Assembly: GCA_964462135.1 (NCBI GenBank)
Contig: CAYWWK010000004.1
Span: 36,670 to 100,669 of the forward strand
Reading direction: 5' to 3'
Length of the DNA: 64,000 nucleotides
Source: MGBC163016 sp964462135
GTDB taxonomy: Bacteria; Actinomycetota; Coriobacteriia; Coriobacteriales; Eggerthellaceae
Below are positions 1 to 8,503 of the stretch, piece after piece. The notes below the pieces were generated by a model. That model did not search any database. It worked only from the letters and a program-made list of their open reading frames with translations, and had not been told where the DNA came from. Position 1 is the stretch's first letter. Every line of letters starts with the position of its first letter. The position numbers were made by a program, and so were the translations under genes.

Positions 1-2239
1 CAACATCGCATTGGGTGGTCAGGTTGTTGATGTTGGAGTCGAAGACGCCATAGAGGCGCTCCGGATCATCCTCAGGGAACCACCAGCCATGCTCGGCCAT
101 GACGAACTTCGGGTTCAGGCCGGGAGTGATGGTCACGCGCTGGCGGCAGCGACCACGCTGGTTCTCGATCCATACCCAATCGCCCTCAACGAAGCCCATC
201 TCCTCGGCCAGCTCAGGGGCGATCTCCACAAGCGGATCAGGATGGAATTCGCGCATCGTGGGCATATGACGATGCTCTGAATGGAAGAACTCATAGCTTC
301 TGCGACCGGTCATGAGGATGAGCGGATACTCCTCGGCCAATTCAGGGGTTGAGATGGGGCTCTCATGAGGCTCTTCGAAATAAGGCGCATTGGGCAAGCC
401 GTAGGCGCTCATCATGGCCGGAGCGAATTCGAATCGGCCCGTCACGGTATGGAATCCCGGTTGGCCGTCATAGCGGACATCTCCGCGCTCGTACTTCTTG
501 TAATTCCACTCAGGCCACGAGATGACCTTCTTTGTGAGCGCTTCGAAGTCCATATCGGTATCGGACTTCGCCAGGATCTGGTTCATCCACTCGATATCGG
601 TCGGCGGAATGGGGCTGTCAGGATTCAGGCGATTGCAAAGCTCTGCCACCAATTCCTCATCGGTCTTCGCCTCATAGAAACGATCAGAGGTCTTGCGGAT
701 GACGCGCAGAGGCCACCACCAGGCACGCAGTGAGTTGCGCTCGGGACCCATGGCGATGGGGAGGATGAGTTCGCAGAAGGCCATGGAAGACGGCGTCTTC
801 ACATAGTTGATGTCGACGTTGAACTCGGAATGGTTCATATAGGCATCGTAGATGCGGGGTGCCTCCGTTGCCATGTTCGTGATGGGGTTCGTGGAGTAGA
901 GCACGAACATCTTCAGCGGGAATTCCTCACGGTCGACATCGTTGATCTTTCCGTCGGATTCCATGCACTCCAGCGTCACATCCTCTTGGGCCATGTTGCC
1001 AACGTCGCCCTGGGAATGCATGGGATAGAAGTTGTTGCCCAAGATGAGCTTGCGATGATCCTCTGGCACGAACTGCCAAGCGTCCTCGGTGGAAAGGGCC
1101 AGGTGATAGGCGTGGTCAACCATCAGCAGGCTGCCGCCGGGAACGTCGATGTTTCCAGTCATGCCCACGATGCCCATGATGGCCTGACCTGCCGGGGTGG
1201 CATTGATCTGCTGATCAAGCTTCAGGCCCCATTGGAGAGCCATGGGTTTCGCATTGCCGATGAACAGTGCCGCCTTGCGAATGAGCTCCGGGTCGAGCCA
1301 GCAGATCTCACCGGCCTTTTCGGGCGACATCGTGCGGCAGCCCTCGATGAAGTCATCGTAGCCATAGCCCCACTCGTCGATGAACTGCTTGTCCTGCAGT
1401 CCTTCGGCATCGATCACATTGGCGATGGCCATGGCCAGGGCCGCATCGGTTGCGGGGCGAAGAGGGAGCCAGTACTTGGCCTTTGCTGCCAGCCAGGTCA
1501 GGCGGGGATCGATGACAACCAGTTCGCTGCCACGCTTCATGCATTCCACGACCCAGTGGCCGAAGAAGCCATCCGCGTTGGATACGATGGGATTGTTGCC
1601 CCATACCAGGATGCACTCAGGAATGACGTAGTTGGGATTGTCGAAGCGATCCTCGAAGCCCTGGGACATATCCGCGATGATGAAGCAGCCAGCCATGAGA
1701 GCCTGGATGGATGCGCGGGGACCATAGCAGGAGCTGCCTGAGAGGAATCCGCCCGTATCGGTGGGGCTGTTGAAGCCAGCGTAGCAAAGCGCCGTGGAGT
1801 GGATGAACGTGGTGTTGCGGCCGGTGCCCTGCTGGACCACGATGGACTGCGGGCCGTACGTCTCCTTGAAGTAGCGGGCCTTCTCTTCGATGAGGTCGAA
1901 CGCCTCTTCCCAGCTGATGCGCTCCCACTTATCCTTGCCACGATCCTCGCGAGCACGCTTCAGAGGATATTTCAGGCGGTCTTCGGAATACATGCATTCG
2001 ATGAGGTCGAGGCAACGCATGCACAAAGCGCCTTTGTTGTAGCCGTTGTTCGGGTCGCCCTCAACCTTTGCCAGCTTCCCGTCCTTGTCCACATATACCA
2101 GAATGCCACAGCCATCATGACAGCCGGGAGCCGTCCATTGCGTGGTGCGGTAGACGGTGTATTCGCCGTCTTGCCAGTGGTCCTCATCACTGCGATAGAC
2201 CTCTGGGTTGTACGAGTTTCCTTCCAAGTACTTCTTCAT
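1..2239 (-). CDS. Molybdopterin (bis-PGD) oxidoreductase large subunit, C-terminus cut by window edge
   Basis: The frame is open from an ATG at 2239 leftwards off the window, giving about 746 residues with no stop. Near residues 40-75 the N-terminus has the cysteine pattern of a [4Fe-4S] domain, GCHDGCG followed by LCMRC. A GSSCYGPR motif follows; its cysteine at about residue 171 sits where cysteine-ligated members such as acetylene hydratase bind the metal. Further along are VVIDPRLTW and PATDAALAMA (guanine-dinucleotide binding) and a C-terminal molydopterin-dinucleotide domain with TGRRSYEFFHSEHR. There is no twin-arginine signal, so a cytoplasmic location is inferred. An AGAGAGGA run lies upstream of the start. 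It is divergent from the MFS gene at 2612, which may carry its substrate. The family is clear; the substrate is unknown, and catechol dehydroxylase-like activity is only one option. Confidence 0.9.
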   Translation of the reverse strand, partial: MKKYLEGNSYNPEVYRSDEDHWQDGEYTVYRTTQWTAPGCHDGCGILVYVDKDGKLAKVEGDPNNGYNKGALCMRCLDLIECMYSEDRLKYPLKRAREDRGKDKWERISWEEAFDLIEEKARYFKETYGPQSIVVQQGTGRNTTFIHSTALCYAGFNSPTDTGGFLSGSSCYGPRASIQALMAGCFIIADMSQGFEDRFDNPNYVIPECILVWGNNPIVSNADGFFGHWVVECMKRGSELVVIDPRLTWLAAKAKYWLPLRPATDAALAMAIANVIDAEGLQDKQFIDEWGYGYDDFIEGCRTMSPEKAGEICWLDPELIRKAALFIGNAKPMALQWGLKLDQQINATPAGQAIMGIVGMTGNIDVPGGSLLMVDHAYHLALSTEDAWQFVPEDHRKLILGNNFYPMHSQGDVGNMAQEDVTLECMESDGKINDVDREEFPLKMFVLYSTNPITNMATEAPRIYDAYMNHSEFNVDINYVKTPSSMAFCELILPIAMGPERNSLRAWWWPLRVIRKTSDRFYEAKTDEELVAELCNRLNPDSPIPPTDIEWMNQILAKSDTDMDFEALTKKVISWPEWNYKKYERGDVRYDGQPGFHTVTGRFEFAPAMMSAYGLPNAPYFEEPHESPISTPELAEEYPLILMTGRRSYEFFHSEHRHMPTMREFHPDPLVEIAPELAEEMGFVEGDWVWIENQRGRCRQRVTITPGLNPKFVMAEHGWWFPEDDPERLYGVFDSNINNLTTQCDV

Positions 2240-2494
2240 AGCAAACCCATCCTCTCTCCTTTTCCTTCAAATCCAACCGGCCTTGATTCGCTTGCCATGC
2301 GCTTTTGGTCGCATCCTCTCTGCTGCCCTTTGCAGGGCCACTCTCCTGAACAAGGTGATACGATTCAGGATTTTCAGCAGCCTTTAAGCACGTGGGGAAA
2401 AGAGCGGAAACGCAGGAAGCGCACAACAGGAAAAATGCTAACAAGCGGTGCAAAACGTGTCTCTTAGCGGGGAGTTTGCAAATTGGGAATTCCG

Positions 2495-2513
2495 TTCATA
2501 CCGATGGTATGAA
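2495..2513. promoter_or_regulatory. Perfect palindrome, candidate operator
   Basis: TTCATACCGATGGTATGAA is an 8-bp inverted repeat with a 3-bp spacer. It lies in the 372-bp divergent region between the molybdoenzyme at 1-2239 and the MFS gene at 2612. Its half-site TTCATAC(C/T) recurs before other transcription units in this window. It is a likely regulator binding site. Nothing else recognisable is seen in this intergenic stretch. Confidence 0.5.
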
Positions 2514-2611
2514 GTGCCATGAGGGGCCAAAAAACATACTCTCAGTCAATAGTGAATCTGCTTTCCCTCTGCAAAAGTCAGATACGTCGATAAGACATAG
2601 GGGGAGGGCCT

Positions 2612-3835
2612 ATGAATTACGCGATCAAGCATGATGATTCACAGTGGGGCACTGGCAGGAACTCCAAAGTGGGAGCGAAACTGGCTCTGCTGTTCTCTGG
2701 TGACGATGGGATGGTTCAGACTGCGCTCATCTCGCCCATCATGGCAAGTCTTGTCATTGCATTCCCTGGCGCATCTGAGCTGATGGTCGACCAAGCCATG
2801 TCCATTACCGCGCTCATGATGATCCCCGCGATGCTCCTGACGAGCTATCTGGCGAAATGGTTCAACAAGAAGCATCTGATCATGATCGGTACGGTCATAT
2901 TCATGGTGGCGGGCGTCTCTGCCATGTTCGCTCCCACCATCGAAGTGCTCGTGCTCACACGAGCCATCCTGGGGCTGGGGGCTGGCACGGCCTTCCCGCT
3001 GGTTCCCTCGTCGATCGCCTACCTCTTCAAAGAGCATGAGAAGAACCAGATGCTCGGGTGGATGAATGCATGCGGTGCGTTTCTGTCATTCACGCTTAGT
3101 ATGGCGGCAGGATGGGTTGCCATGCTGGAGTGGCGATGGGTCTTCCTTTTCTATCTGATCTTCGTTCCCATTCTCATTCTGCAGGGGATATTCCTTCCCA
3201 ATTTCAAGCCAGAGAAGAGAGAGGCGGAAGAGCAGCACATCGAGCGCGAGCCGGTGAATTGGAAGATGTGGTTTGTGGGACTTTGCATGCTGTGCTTCAT
3301 GATCCTGTCGATGGTGCTCACCTTCAAGCTTTCCATCTTCCTGGAGTTGGGAGGCATCGGGACGCCGGCCGACAGCGGCATGGGTATCTCCACTATGACA
3401 TGCTTCTCGTTTCTGATCTCATTGGTGTTCGTCCATTTCCTGGAAGCTTTGAAGCGATTCGCCCCAGCGGTTTCGATGTGCTTCTCGGGATTGGCATTCC
3501 TGCTGATATCGCTGGCCCAAGATATGACGCTTGTCTATGCGGGCATGGCATTTCAAGGCATGGCCATGGGCACGATGAATCCATTCTTCATGTCGATCAT
3601 GTCGAAAGTGGCACCTGATTCCCGCAAGACGCTTGGCATGACCATGATGTGCATCTTCCAGCTGGGCGGTCAGATCATCACTCCGTATTACATGATCGGC
3701 GTCTCAGCCCTTGGGTTCACCACTGAAAGGGCTCTATTCGGTTTCACGGCAGCGATCTTCTTCATCGTCGCCATCGTCGTTGCCGTGTCTGCTGTTGTGT
3801 TGATGGGAAGAGAGAGGAGGGGAGGGGGAGCCTAG
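2612..3835 (+). CDS. MFS transporter
   Basis: A 407-residue protein with about 12 hydrophobic segments and the layout of the major facilitator superfamily. The loop after the second segment is basic (KWFNKKHLIMIG), and the central loop is charged (KPEKREAEEQHIE, about residues 197-209). The start at 2612 has a strong GGGGGAGGG Shine-Dalgarno three bases upstream. It is divergent from a molybdoenzyme and followed by a second, unrelated MFS gene, so it probably carries a substrate or product of a neighbouring molybdoenzyme. The cargo cannot be read from the sequence. Confidence 0.9.
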   Translation: MNYAIKHDDSQWGTGRNSKVGAKLALLFSGDDGMVQTALISPIMASLVIAFPGASELMVDQAMSITALMMIPAMLLTSYLAKWFNKKHLIMIGTVIFMVAGVSAMFAPTIEVLVLTRAILGLGAGTAFPLVPSSIAYLFKEHEKNQMLGWMNACGAFLSFTLSMAAGWVAMLEWRWVFLFYLIFVPILILQGIFLPNFKPEKREAEEQHIEREPVNWKMWFVGLCMLCFMILSMVLTFKLSIFLELGGIGTPADSGMGISTMTCFSFLISLVFVHFLEALKRFAPAVSMCFSGLAFLLISLAQDMTLVYAGMAFQGMAMGTMNPFFMSIMSKVAPDSRKTLGMTMMCIFQLGGQIITPYYMIGVSALGFTTERALFGFTAAIFFIVAIVVAVSAVVLMGRERRGGGA

Positions 3836-3901
3836 CGCTCTGGGGCATGCGACGCCCCGCACTGGTTTTCGAAACTATCGTTTGAGAGTTCGGAGGTTTG
3901 A

Positions 3902-5158
3902 ATGGCTACTATCGCAAAGGCGCTGAACGTCAGAGAGGCCTGGGGTGTATATGCGCTGTACATCATGGTCGCTGGTGCCGGTGCCGTCACTCCTGCGCTG
4001 GCTGCATTCGGATCGGCCTTCCCTGATGCTGACCCGGTTACAATCAGCCTTATTCAGAGTCTTCCATCCCTGACTACCATTCTTGGTACGCTGCTTGTAG
4101 GCGCGGTTGCTGGCAAGAAGATATCCTTCAAGGTGACAGGTATCGTGGCGCTTGTCGTCTACCTGATCTTCGGTTGCCTGCCAGCCATCTGGAATGATTC
4201 ACTTACATCGATCCTCATTGCAAGGGCCTGTGTGGGCTTTGGCATGGGCATGGTCTCACCGCTTGGTGCTGCTGTGTTCCTGCGCTTGGTCAACAACAAG
4301 GAAGAGCGCTCGAAGTATCTGGGTCGTGGCGGCGCCATGCAGCAGATCGGCTGCGTCGTGCTCACGCTCCTGGGTGGCTTCCTCTGCGGCATCGACTGGC
4401 GTCTCACCTTCTGGGCGTACGCTCTTGCCTTGGTTGCTCTCGCAATCTTCGTCATCTGCTTCAAGGAGCCCCCGTCACTGGAGACCGAGGCCAAGGAAGC
4501 TGGCGAATCCGAGAAGGCTCACATTCCAGGTACCGCTTGGTTCTTCATCATCGTGTTCCTGCTGGCTCAGCTGGTCTGCAGCCCGACCATGATGAACTTC
4601 GCCATCCTCATGTCCACCAAGATCCCCGGTGAGGACCCCACAACCGTTGCAGGCATTGCGGGCACGCTGCTTTCCCTCTTCGTGTTGGCTGGTGCGGTGT
4701 CTTCGGTCATCATGGACAAGCTGGTAGGTGTGTTCGGTCGCTTCACTGGTGCGGTTGCGCTGGTCATCACGCTCATCGGCAACATCATCATCGCCTCTGC
4801 CACCTCCGTTGCCATGTTCACCATCGGCATCTTCGTGTTCGGCTTCGGCTGGTGCCTGGTCATTCCGGTCATCAATCTGGAATGCGGCAATGTGACGAAC
4901 AAGGCGGGACTTGCTATGGTGGCTTCTCTGGTCATGGTGGCTATGAACCTTGGCAACTTCCTGGCTTCCTATTACATGGGTGCGGTGTTCGGGTTCGTCG
5001 GCAATGATCCGACCATGTGCCTGATCGTCGACTCCGTGGGCTTTGGCATCCTCGCCATCGTCTGGGCTGTCTTCAACATGCGCAACAAGGCCTGGAGCAA
5101 GGACGAGCATCCCTCTGTGGATACCTCCTCTGAGCCTGAGGCTGATACCACGCTGTAA
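3902..5158 (+). CDS. MFS transporter
   Basis: A 418-residue, 12-segment major facilitator with central loop KEPPSLETEAKEAGESEKAH and a charged C-terminal tail. GGAGG lies five bases before the ATG at 3902. It lies 66 bp after the preceding carrier, across a short GGGGC/GCCCC hairpin near 3842-3858, and 232 bp before an unusual molybdoenzyme at 5391. It resembles the carrier at 20578 in its N-terminal region (both have a GAxTPAxxxxxxxF pattern), so the two are probably paralogues. Inner-membrane location is inferred; the cargo is unknown. Confidence 0.9.
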   Translation: MATIAKALNVREAWGVYALYIMVAGAGAVTPALAAFGSAFPDADPVTISLIQSLPSLTTILGTLLVGAVAGKKISFKVTGIVALVVYLIFGCLPAIWNDSLTSILIARACVGFGMGMVSPLGAAVFLRLVNNKEERSKYLGRGGAMQQIGCVVLTLLGGFLCGIDWRLTFWAYALALVALAIFVICFKEPPSLETEAKEAGESEKAHIPGTAWFFIIVFLLAQLVCSPTMMNFAILMSTKIPGEDPTTVAGIAGTLLSLFVLAGAVSSVIMDKLVGVFGRFTGAVALVITLIGNIIIASATSVAMFTIGIFVFGFGWCLVIPVINLECGNVTNKAGLAMVASLVMVAMNLGNFLASYYMGAVFGFVGNDPTMCLIVDSVGFGILAIVWAVFNMRNKAWSKDEHPSVDTSSEPEADTTL

Positions 5159-5390
5159 GGCGCATTTCCAGAGGAAACGGGTTTGACGGTAGCGGAAGTG
5201 TTGGGAAGAGCGTTCTAGAGAGGAATGCAAGATCGCCTTGGCTGTTGGCAAGTCGCCGCAGCATAGATGAAAGCCGAAGCCTTCGTTGCACGCGACACCT
5301 CATTCAAGTGAGGCAAGCCGCCGCTTCGTGGACGACTTCCGCTACTGAGACCCTTTGACCGCAAAACAAGAGAAGAGAGAGGAAGAGACG

Positions 5391-7694
5391 TTGGCTTTTG
5401 GAAAGTTCACCACCCCGGTGCAGTGGCAAGAGGGCGAATACACCGTCACGCGCACCAATTCCTGGTCACCTCCGGGAGATCATCCCACCGGAGCCGGCAT
5501 GAAGCTCTATGTCAAGGACGGCATCCTTGAGAAGGTGGAAGGCGACCCTGAGCAGTCGATCACCAAAGGCGCGATGCCCATTCGCATGCTGTCGCTGCCT
5601 GAGTACGTGTACAGCCCCTACCGCATCCTTCATCCCATGAAGCGTGATCCTGAGAAACGAGGCGACGATTCAGCGTGGGAGCAGTGCACGTGGGATGAGG
5701 CCTATGATCTCATTTGCGACAACGTGCGCCGCGTCACTGATGAGTATGGCAGCAACAGCATCGTCACGTTCGTAGGCACGGGGCGTGAGGCAGGCAACTG
5801 GGGTCCCACCATGTCCTGCCGCGTCTTCAACAGCCCGAACATCTGCTACATGCAGACCGGATGGTCCTGCTATGGTCCGCGCATGGCCTGCACCTCATAT
5901 GTGTTGGGCGCGCCGTACCCTGAGCTGGACTACGCTTCCCAGTTCCCGGACAGCTATGACGATCCGCGCTGGAAGTGCCCTGAGGTCATCATGATCTGGG
6001 GCAAGGAGCCTCTGAAGAGCAATCCTGATGGATTCTGGGGCCATTCGATCGTGGACATGTATGCCATGGGTGCCAAGTTCATCGTGGTCGACCCGCGCCT
6101 CACGTGGGAGGCCGCACGCGCCGAGATCTGGCTTCAGGTCCGTCCCGGCACCGATGCCGCTCTGGGCATGGCCATGTGCAACATCATCATCTCCGAGGAC
6201 CTCTACGACCATGACTTCGTGGATAAGTGGACCTTCGGATTCGATGAGTTCGCCAATCGCGTGAAGACCATGAGCCCAGAAGAGGCGGCTGAGATCTGCG
6301 AGGTTCCTGTTGAGAAGATCTATGCAGCCGCACGCATGTTCGCCAATGCGAAGCCAGCTGCCCTGCAGTGGGGTTTGGCGGTGGACCAGAAGCCCAATGG
6401 CATCCAGATGGGTTTCTGCTGCCTAGCCATGATGGCCATTACGGGCAACTTGGATGTGCCGGGTGGCATGATCATGGGTGCCATCGATATCGGTGGTCTT
6501 GGTTCTGGCTACACTGACCTTGATCCACAGTCAAAGATCAACGAGCAAGTGGGCGTGGATGAGTATCCGGCCATGGTGCGCACGCAGCAATTTACTCACC
6601 CCGACGTGGTGTTCGACGAGTTGGAGAAGGAAGACTCCCTGTTCAAGATGGGCTTCTTCACCAGTGCGAATGCCTTGGCGAATCCCTGCAACCTTCCCAA
6701 GCGCTACGAGGACGCGATCAAGCGCCTTGAGTTCAACGTGGTCATGGATATCGTCATGACACCGACCGCCGAGGCCTTGGCAGACGTGTTCCTGCCGGTG
6801 AACACCTACGCTGAGCGCGACATGTACGTGGCTACCCATTATGGTGCCTGCGGCACTTGGATCGGTGCCATCAAGAAGGCGATCACCGTTGGTGAAGCGA
6901 AGTCCGACATCACGATCATGTGCGAGCTGGGCACGCGACTTCGTCCAGAGCTTTGGGAGATGTACAAAACCGACATCGAGTACATCGACGATCAGAAGCT
7001 CTGCACGTTGAAGACCCCGGAGGGCAAGCCGCTCACCATGCAGGATCTGTTCGACCATGGCTGCTATCACGTGGATTACGAATACAAGAAGTACGAGACG
7101 GGCAAGCTGCGTCCTGATGGGCAGCCAGGCTTCATGACGCCCACCGGTCGCGTCGAGCTGTATTCCACCATGCTTGAGACATGGGGAGACGACCCGCTGC
7201 CGTATTACGAGGAGCCGCCGGCTTCCCCGCATTCCACGCCGGAGTACGCCAAGGAATACCCCATGGTTCTCTCCACAGGCGCTCGCACGTGGTCCTATTT
7301 CCACTCCGAGCAGCGTCATGTTCCGCTGCTGCGTGAGGTGGAGCCGTGGCCTTTGGTGGATATCAACCCTGAGGATGCTGAGCGCTTCGGTCTCATCGAT
7401 GGCGATTGGGTCTGGCTTGAGAACGACAACGGCAAGTGCCGCATGAAGCTCTCAGTCCAGCCTGGCCAGAAGAAGGGCGCTTTGGCCTCCCAGCACGGCT
7501 GGTGGTATCCGGAGCGCGAGGCATCGTCGCCACGCCTCTTCGACGTGTACGACGTGAACGTGAACAACCTCGTTCCGTACAAGACCATTGGCAAATTGGG
7601 CTGGGGTGCTCCCATGAAGTGCCTCATGTGCAAAATCTACAAGGCTGACGCTCCAGAAGACGAGAGCAAGATAGAGGAGGTCCTCAATGCCTAG
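5391..7694 (+). CDS. Bis-PGD molybdoenzyme lacking the N-terminal [4Fe-4S] cysteines
   Basis: A 767-residue DMSO-reductase-family catalytic subunit. The paralogues here read GCHxxCG and LCxRC; this one reads PPGDHPTGAG (residues about 28-37) and GAMPIRML (about 60-67), so all four ligands of the proximal cluster are gone while the rest of the fold is intact. The putative metal ligand is kept (WSCYGPR, Cys about 160), as are VVDPRLTWEAA, RPGTDAALGMA and the C-terminal TGARTWSYFHSE. TTG at 5391 is preferred as start because AGAGAGGAAGAG precedes it; a TTG at 5355 has no ribosome binding site. It overlaps its ferredoxin gene by 8 bp. An enzyme without this cluster may be non-redox, as in transhydroxylase, or may pass electrons differently. 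The substrate is unknown. Confidence 0.9.
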   Translation: MAFGKFTTPVQWQEGEYTVTRTNSWSPPGDHPTGAGMKLYVKDGILEKVEGDPEQSITKGAMPIRMLSLPEYVYSPYRILHPMKRDPEKRGDDSAWEQCTWDEAYDLICDNVRRVTDEYGSNSIVTFVGTGREAGNWGPTMSCRVFNSPNICYMQTGWSCYGPRMACTSYVLGAPYPELDYASQFPDSYDDPRWKCPEVIMIWGKEPLKSNPDGFWGHSIVDMYAMGAKFIVVDPRLTWEAARAEIWLQVRPGTDAALGMAMCNIIISEDLYDHDFVDKWTFGFDEFANRVKTMSPEEAAEICEVPVEKIYAAARMFANAKPAALQWGLAVDQKPNGIQMGFCCLAMMAITGNLDVPGGMIMGAIDIGGLGSGYTDLDPQSKINEQVGVDEYPAMVRTQQFTHPDVVFDELEKEDSLFKMGFFTSANALANPCNLPKRYEDAIKRLEFNVVMDIVMTPTAEALADVFLPVNTYAERDMYVATHYGACGTWIGAIKKAITVGEAKSDITIMCELGTRLRPELWEMYKTDIEYIDDQKLCTLKTPEGKPLTMQDLFDHGCYHVDYEYKKYETGKLRPDGQPGFMTPTGRVELYSTMLETWGDDPLPYYEEPPASPHSTPEYAKEYPMVLSTGARTWSYFHSEQRHVPLLREVEPWPLVDINPEDAERFGLIDGDWVWLENDNGKCRMKLSVQPGQKKGALASQHGWWYPEREASSPRLFDVYDVNVNNLVPYKTIGKLGWGAPMKCLMCKIYKADAPEDESKIEEVLNA

Positions 7695-8028
7695 AAACGG
7701 ACTCATGATCGACTATCTGCTCTGCACGGGGTGTCACACCTGTGAGGTGTCATGCAAGCTTGAGCATGACCTTCCCTCAGGGGTGTTCGGCATCAAGTTG
7801 GCCGATGACAAGCCGTGGGCCATTGATGAGGATACCTGGGAGTACAAATGGGTTCCCATTCCCACGCAGCTCTGCGATCTGTGTGCTGAGCGCACCGAGG
7901 AGGGCAAGGAGCCTGCTTGCGTGCTCCAGTGCTGCTCCCACTGCATGCATTACGGACCGGTGGATGAGTTGGCGGCGAAGATGGACGAGATCGATCGTCC
8001 CTGCACTCTGTTCACCATCAAGAGATAG
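7687..8028 (+). CDS. Two-cluster ferredoxin subunit of molybdoenzyme
   Basis: A 113-residue protein of the four-cysteine-motif type seen in small electron-transfer subunits of molybdoenzymes. The first motif is CTGCHTCEVSC and the second is CDLC followed by CVLQCCSHC, enough for two [4Fe-4S] clusters plus spare cysteines. It begins eight bases inside the end of the preceding molybdoenzyme gene, with GGAGG upstream, so translation is coupled. It should relay electrons to or from a large subunit that has no cluster of its own, which makes the pairing odd. No signal peptide is seen, so it is cytoplasmic. Confidence 0.9.
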   Translation: MPRNGLMIDYLLCTGCHTCEVSCKLEHDLPSGVFGIKLADDKPWAIDEDTWEYKWVPIPTQLCDLCAERTEEGKEPACVLQCCSHCMHYGPVDELAAKMDEIDRPCTLFTIKR

Positions 8029-8036
8029 GCACTGCT

Positions 8037-8246
8037 ATGACGAAAGACGATTTTCTCAAGCTCTCTGACGAAGAGCAATTGGCATGGCTCACCGAACAGA
8101 CCGATGCCGGGCGCGAGGTGACCGACATCGTGAATGAGCTCGGATGCTCGAGAGCCGACCTGCAAGGCTATGGCTATACCTATGCTCTGGGGAAATGGTT
8201 CTTCATGTCCATGGCCGACCGCGCTTCGGTGGTTGCCCAGAACTGA
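8037..8246 (+). CDS. Small helix-turn-helix-like protein of unknown function
   Basis: A 69-residue reading frame starts 8 bp after the ferredoxin gene in the same direction. The segment EEQLAWLTEQTDAGREVTDIVNELG could form a helix-turn-helix, and the C-terminal third is aromatic (GYGYTYALGKWFF). The ribosome binding site is weak, so coupling to the upstream gene would be needed. I do not recognise the family. It could be a small regulator of the operon or an assembly factor for the cluster-less molybdoenzyme. Codon use and tight spacing favour a real gene. Confidence 0.6.
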   Translation: MTKDDFLKLSDEEQLAWLTEQTDAGREVTDIVNELGCSRADLQGYGYTYALGKWFFMSMADRASVVAQN

Positions 8247-8261
8247 CGCGCCACTTCGATA

Positions 8262-8289
8262 GGGAGGCTGGCCTGACCGCCAGTCTCCC
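8262..8289 (+). terminator. Stem-loop at end of first molybdoenzyme operon
   Basis: GGGAGGCTGGC and GCCAGTCTCCC form an 11-bp stem with one G-T pair and a 6-base loop just after the 8037-8246 gene. No T-run follows, so it may be a 3-prime end stabiliser or a weak terminator. Confidence 0.45.
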
Positions 8290-8503
8290 AGTGTGCGCTT
8301 AGAAGGCTGCACGTTTCATCCTGTCCGTCTTGAATCTCTCAGATGACGGGCAGGTTGAAGCCTGCATGGCGAAGGTGCAGGGAAACCTTCGAAGAGAAGG
8401 GGGAGAGCATGCATGGAGGTGTGTTGATGTTGGCGCCGCCTGCTCGGGCGGATGCGCTTTTCCTTGGTTAGAGAGAGGATACGACCAAGGAAAGGAGTCA
8501 ATC

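Noticed and set aside
8330..8503. N-terminal extension of the molybdoenzyme at 8504
   Set aside because: No ribosome binding site at 8330, and AAAGGAG with ATG at 8504 fits much better; the extension translates spacer DNA.
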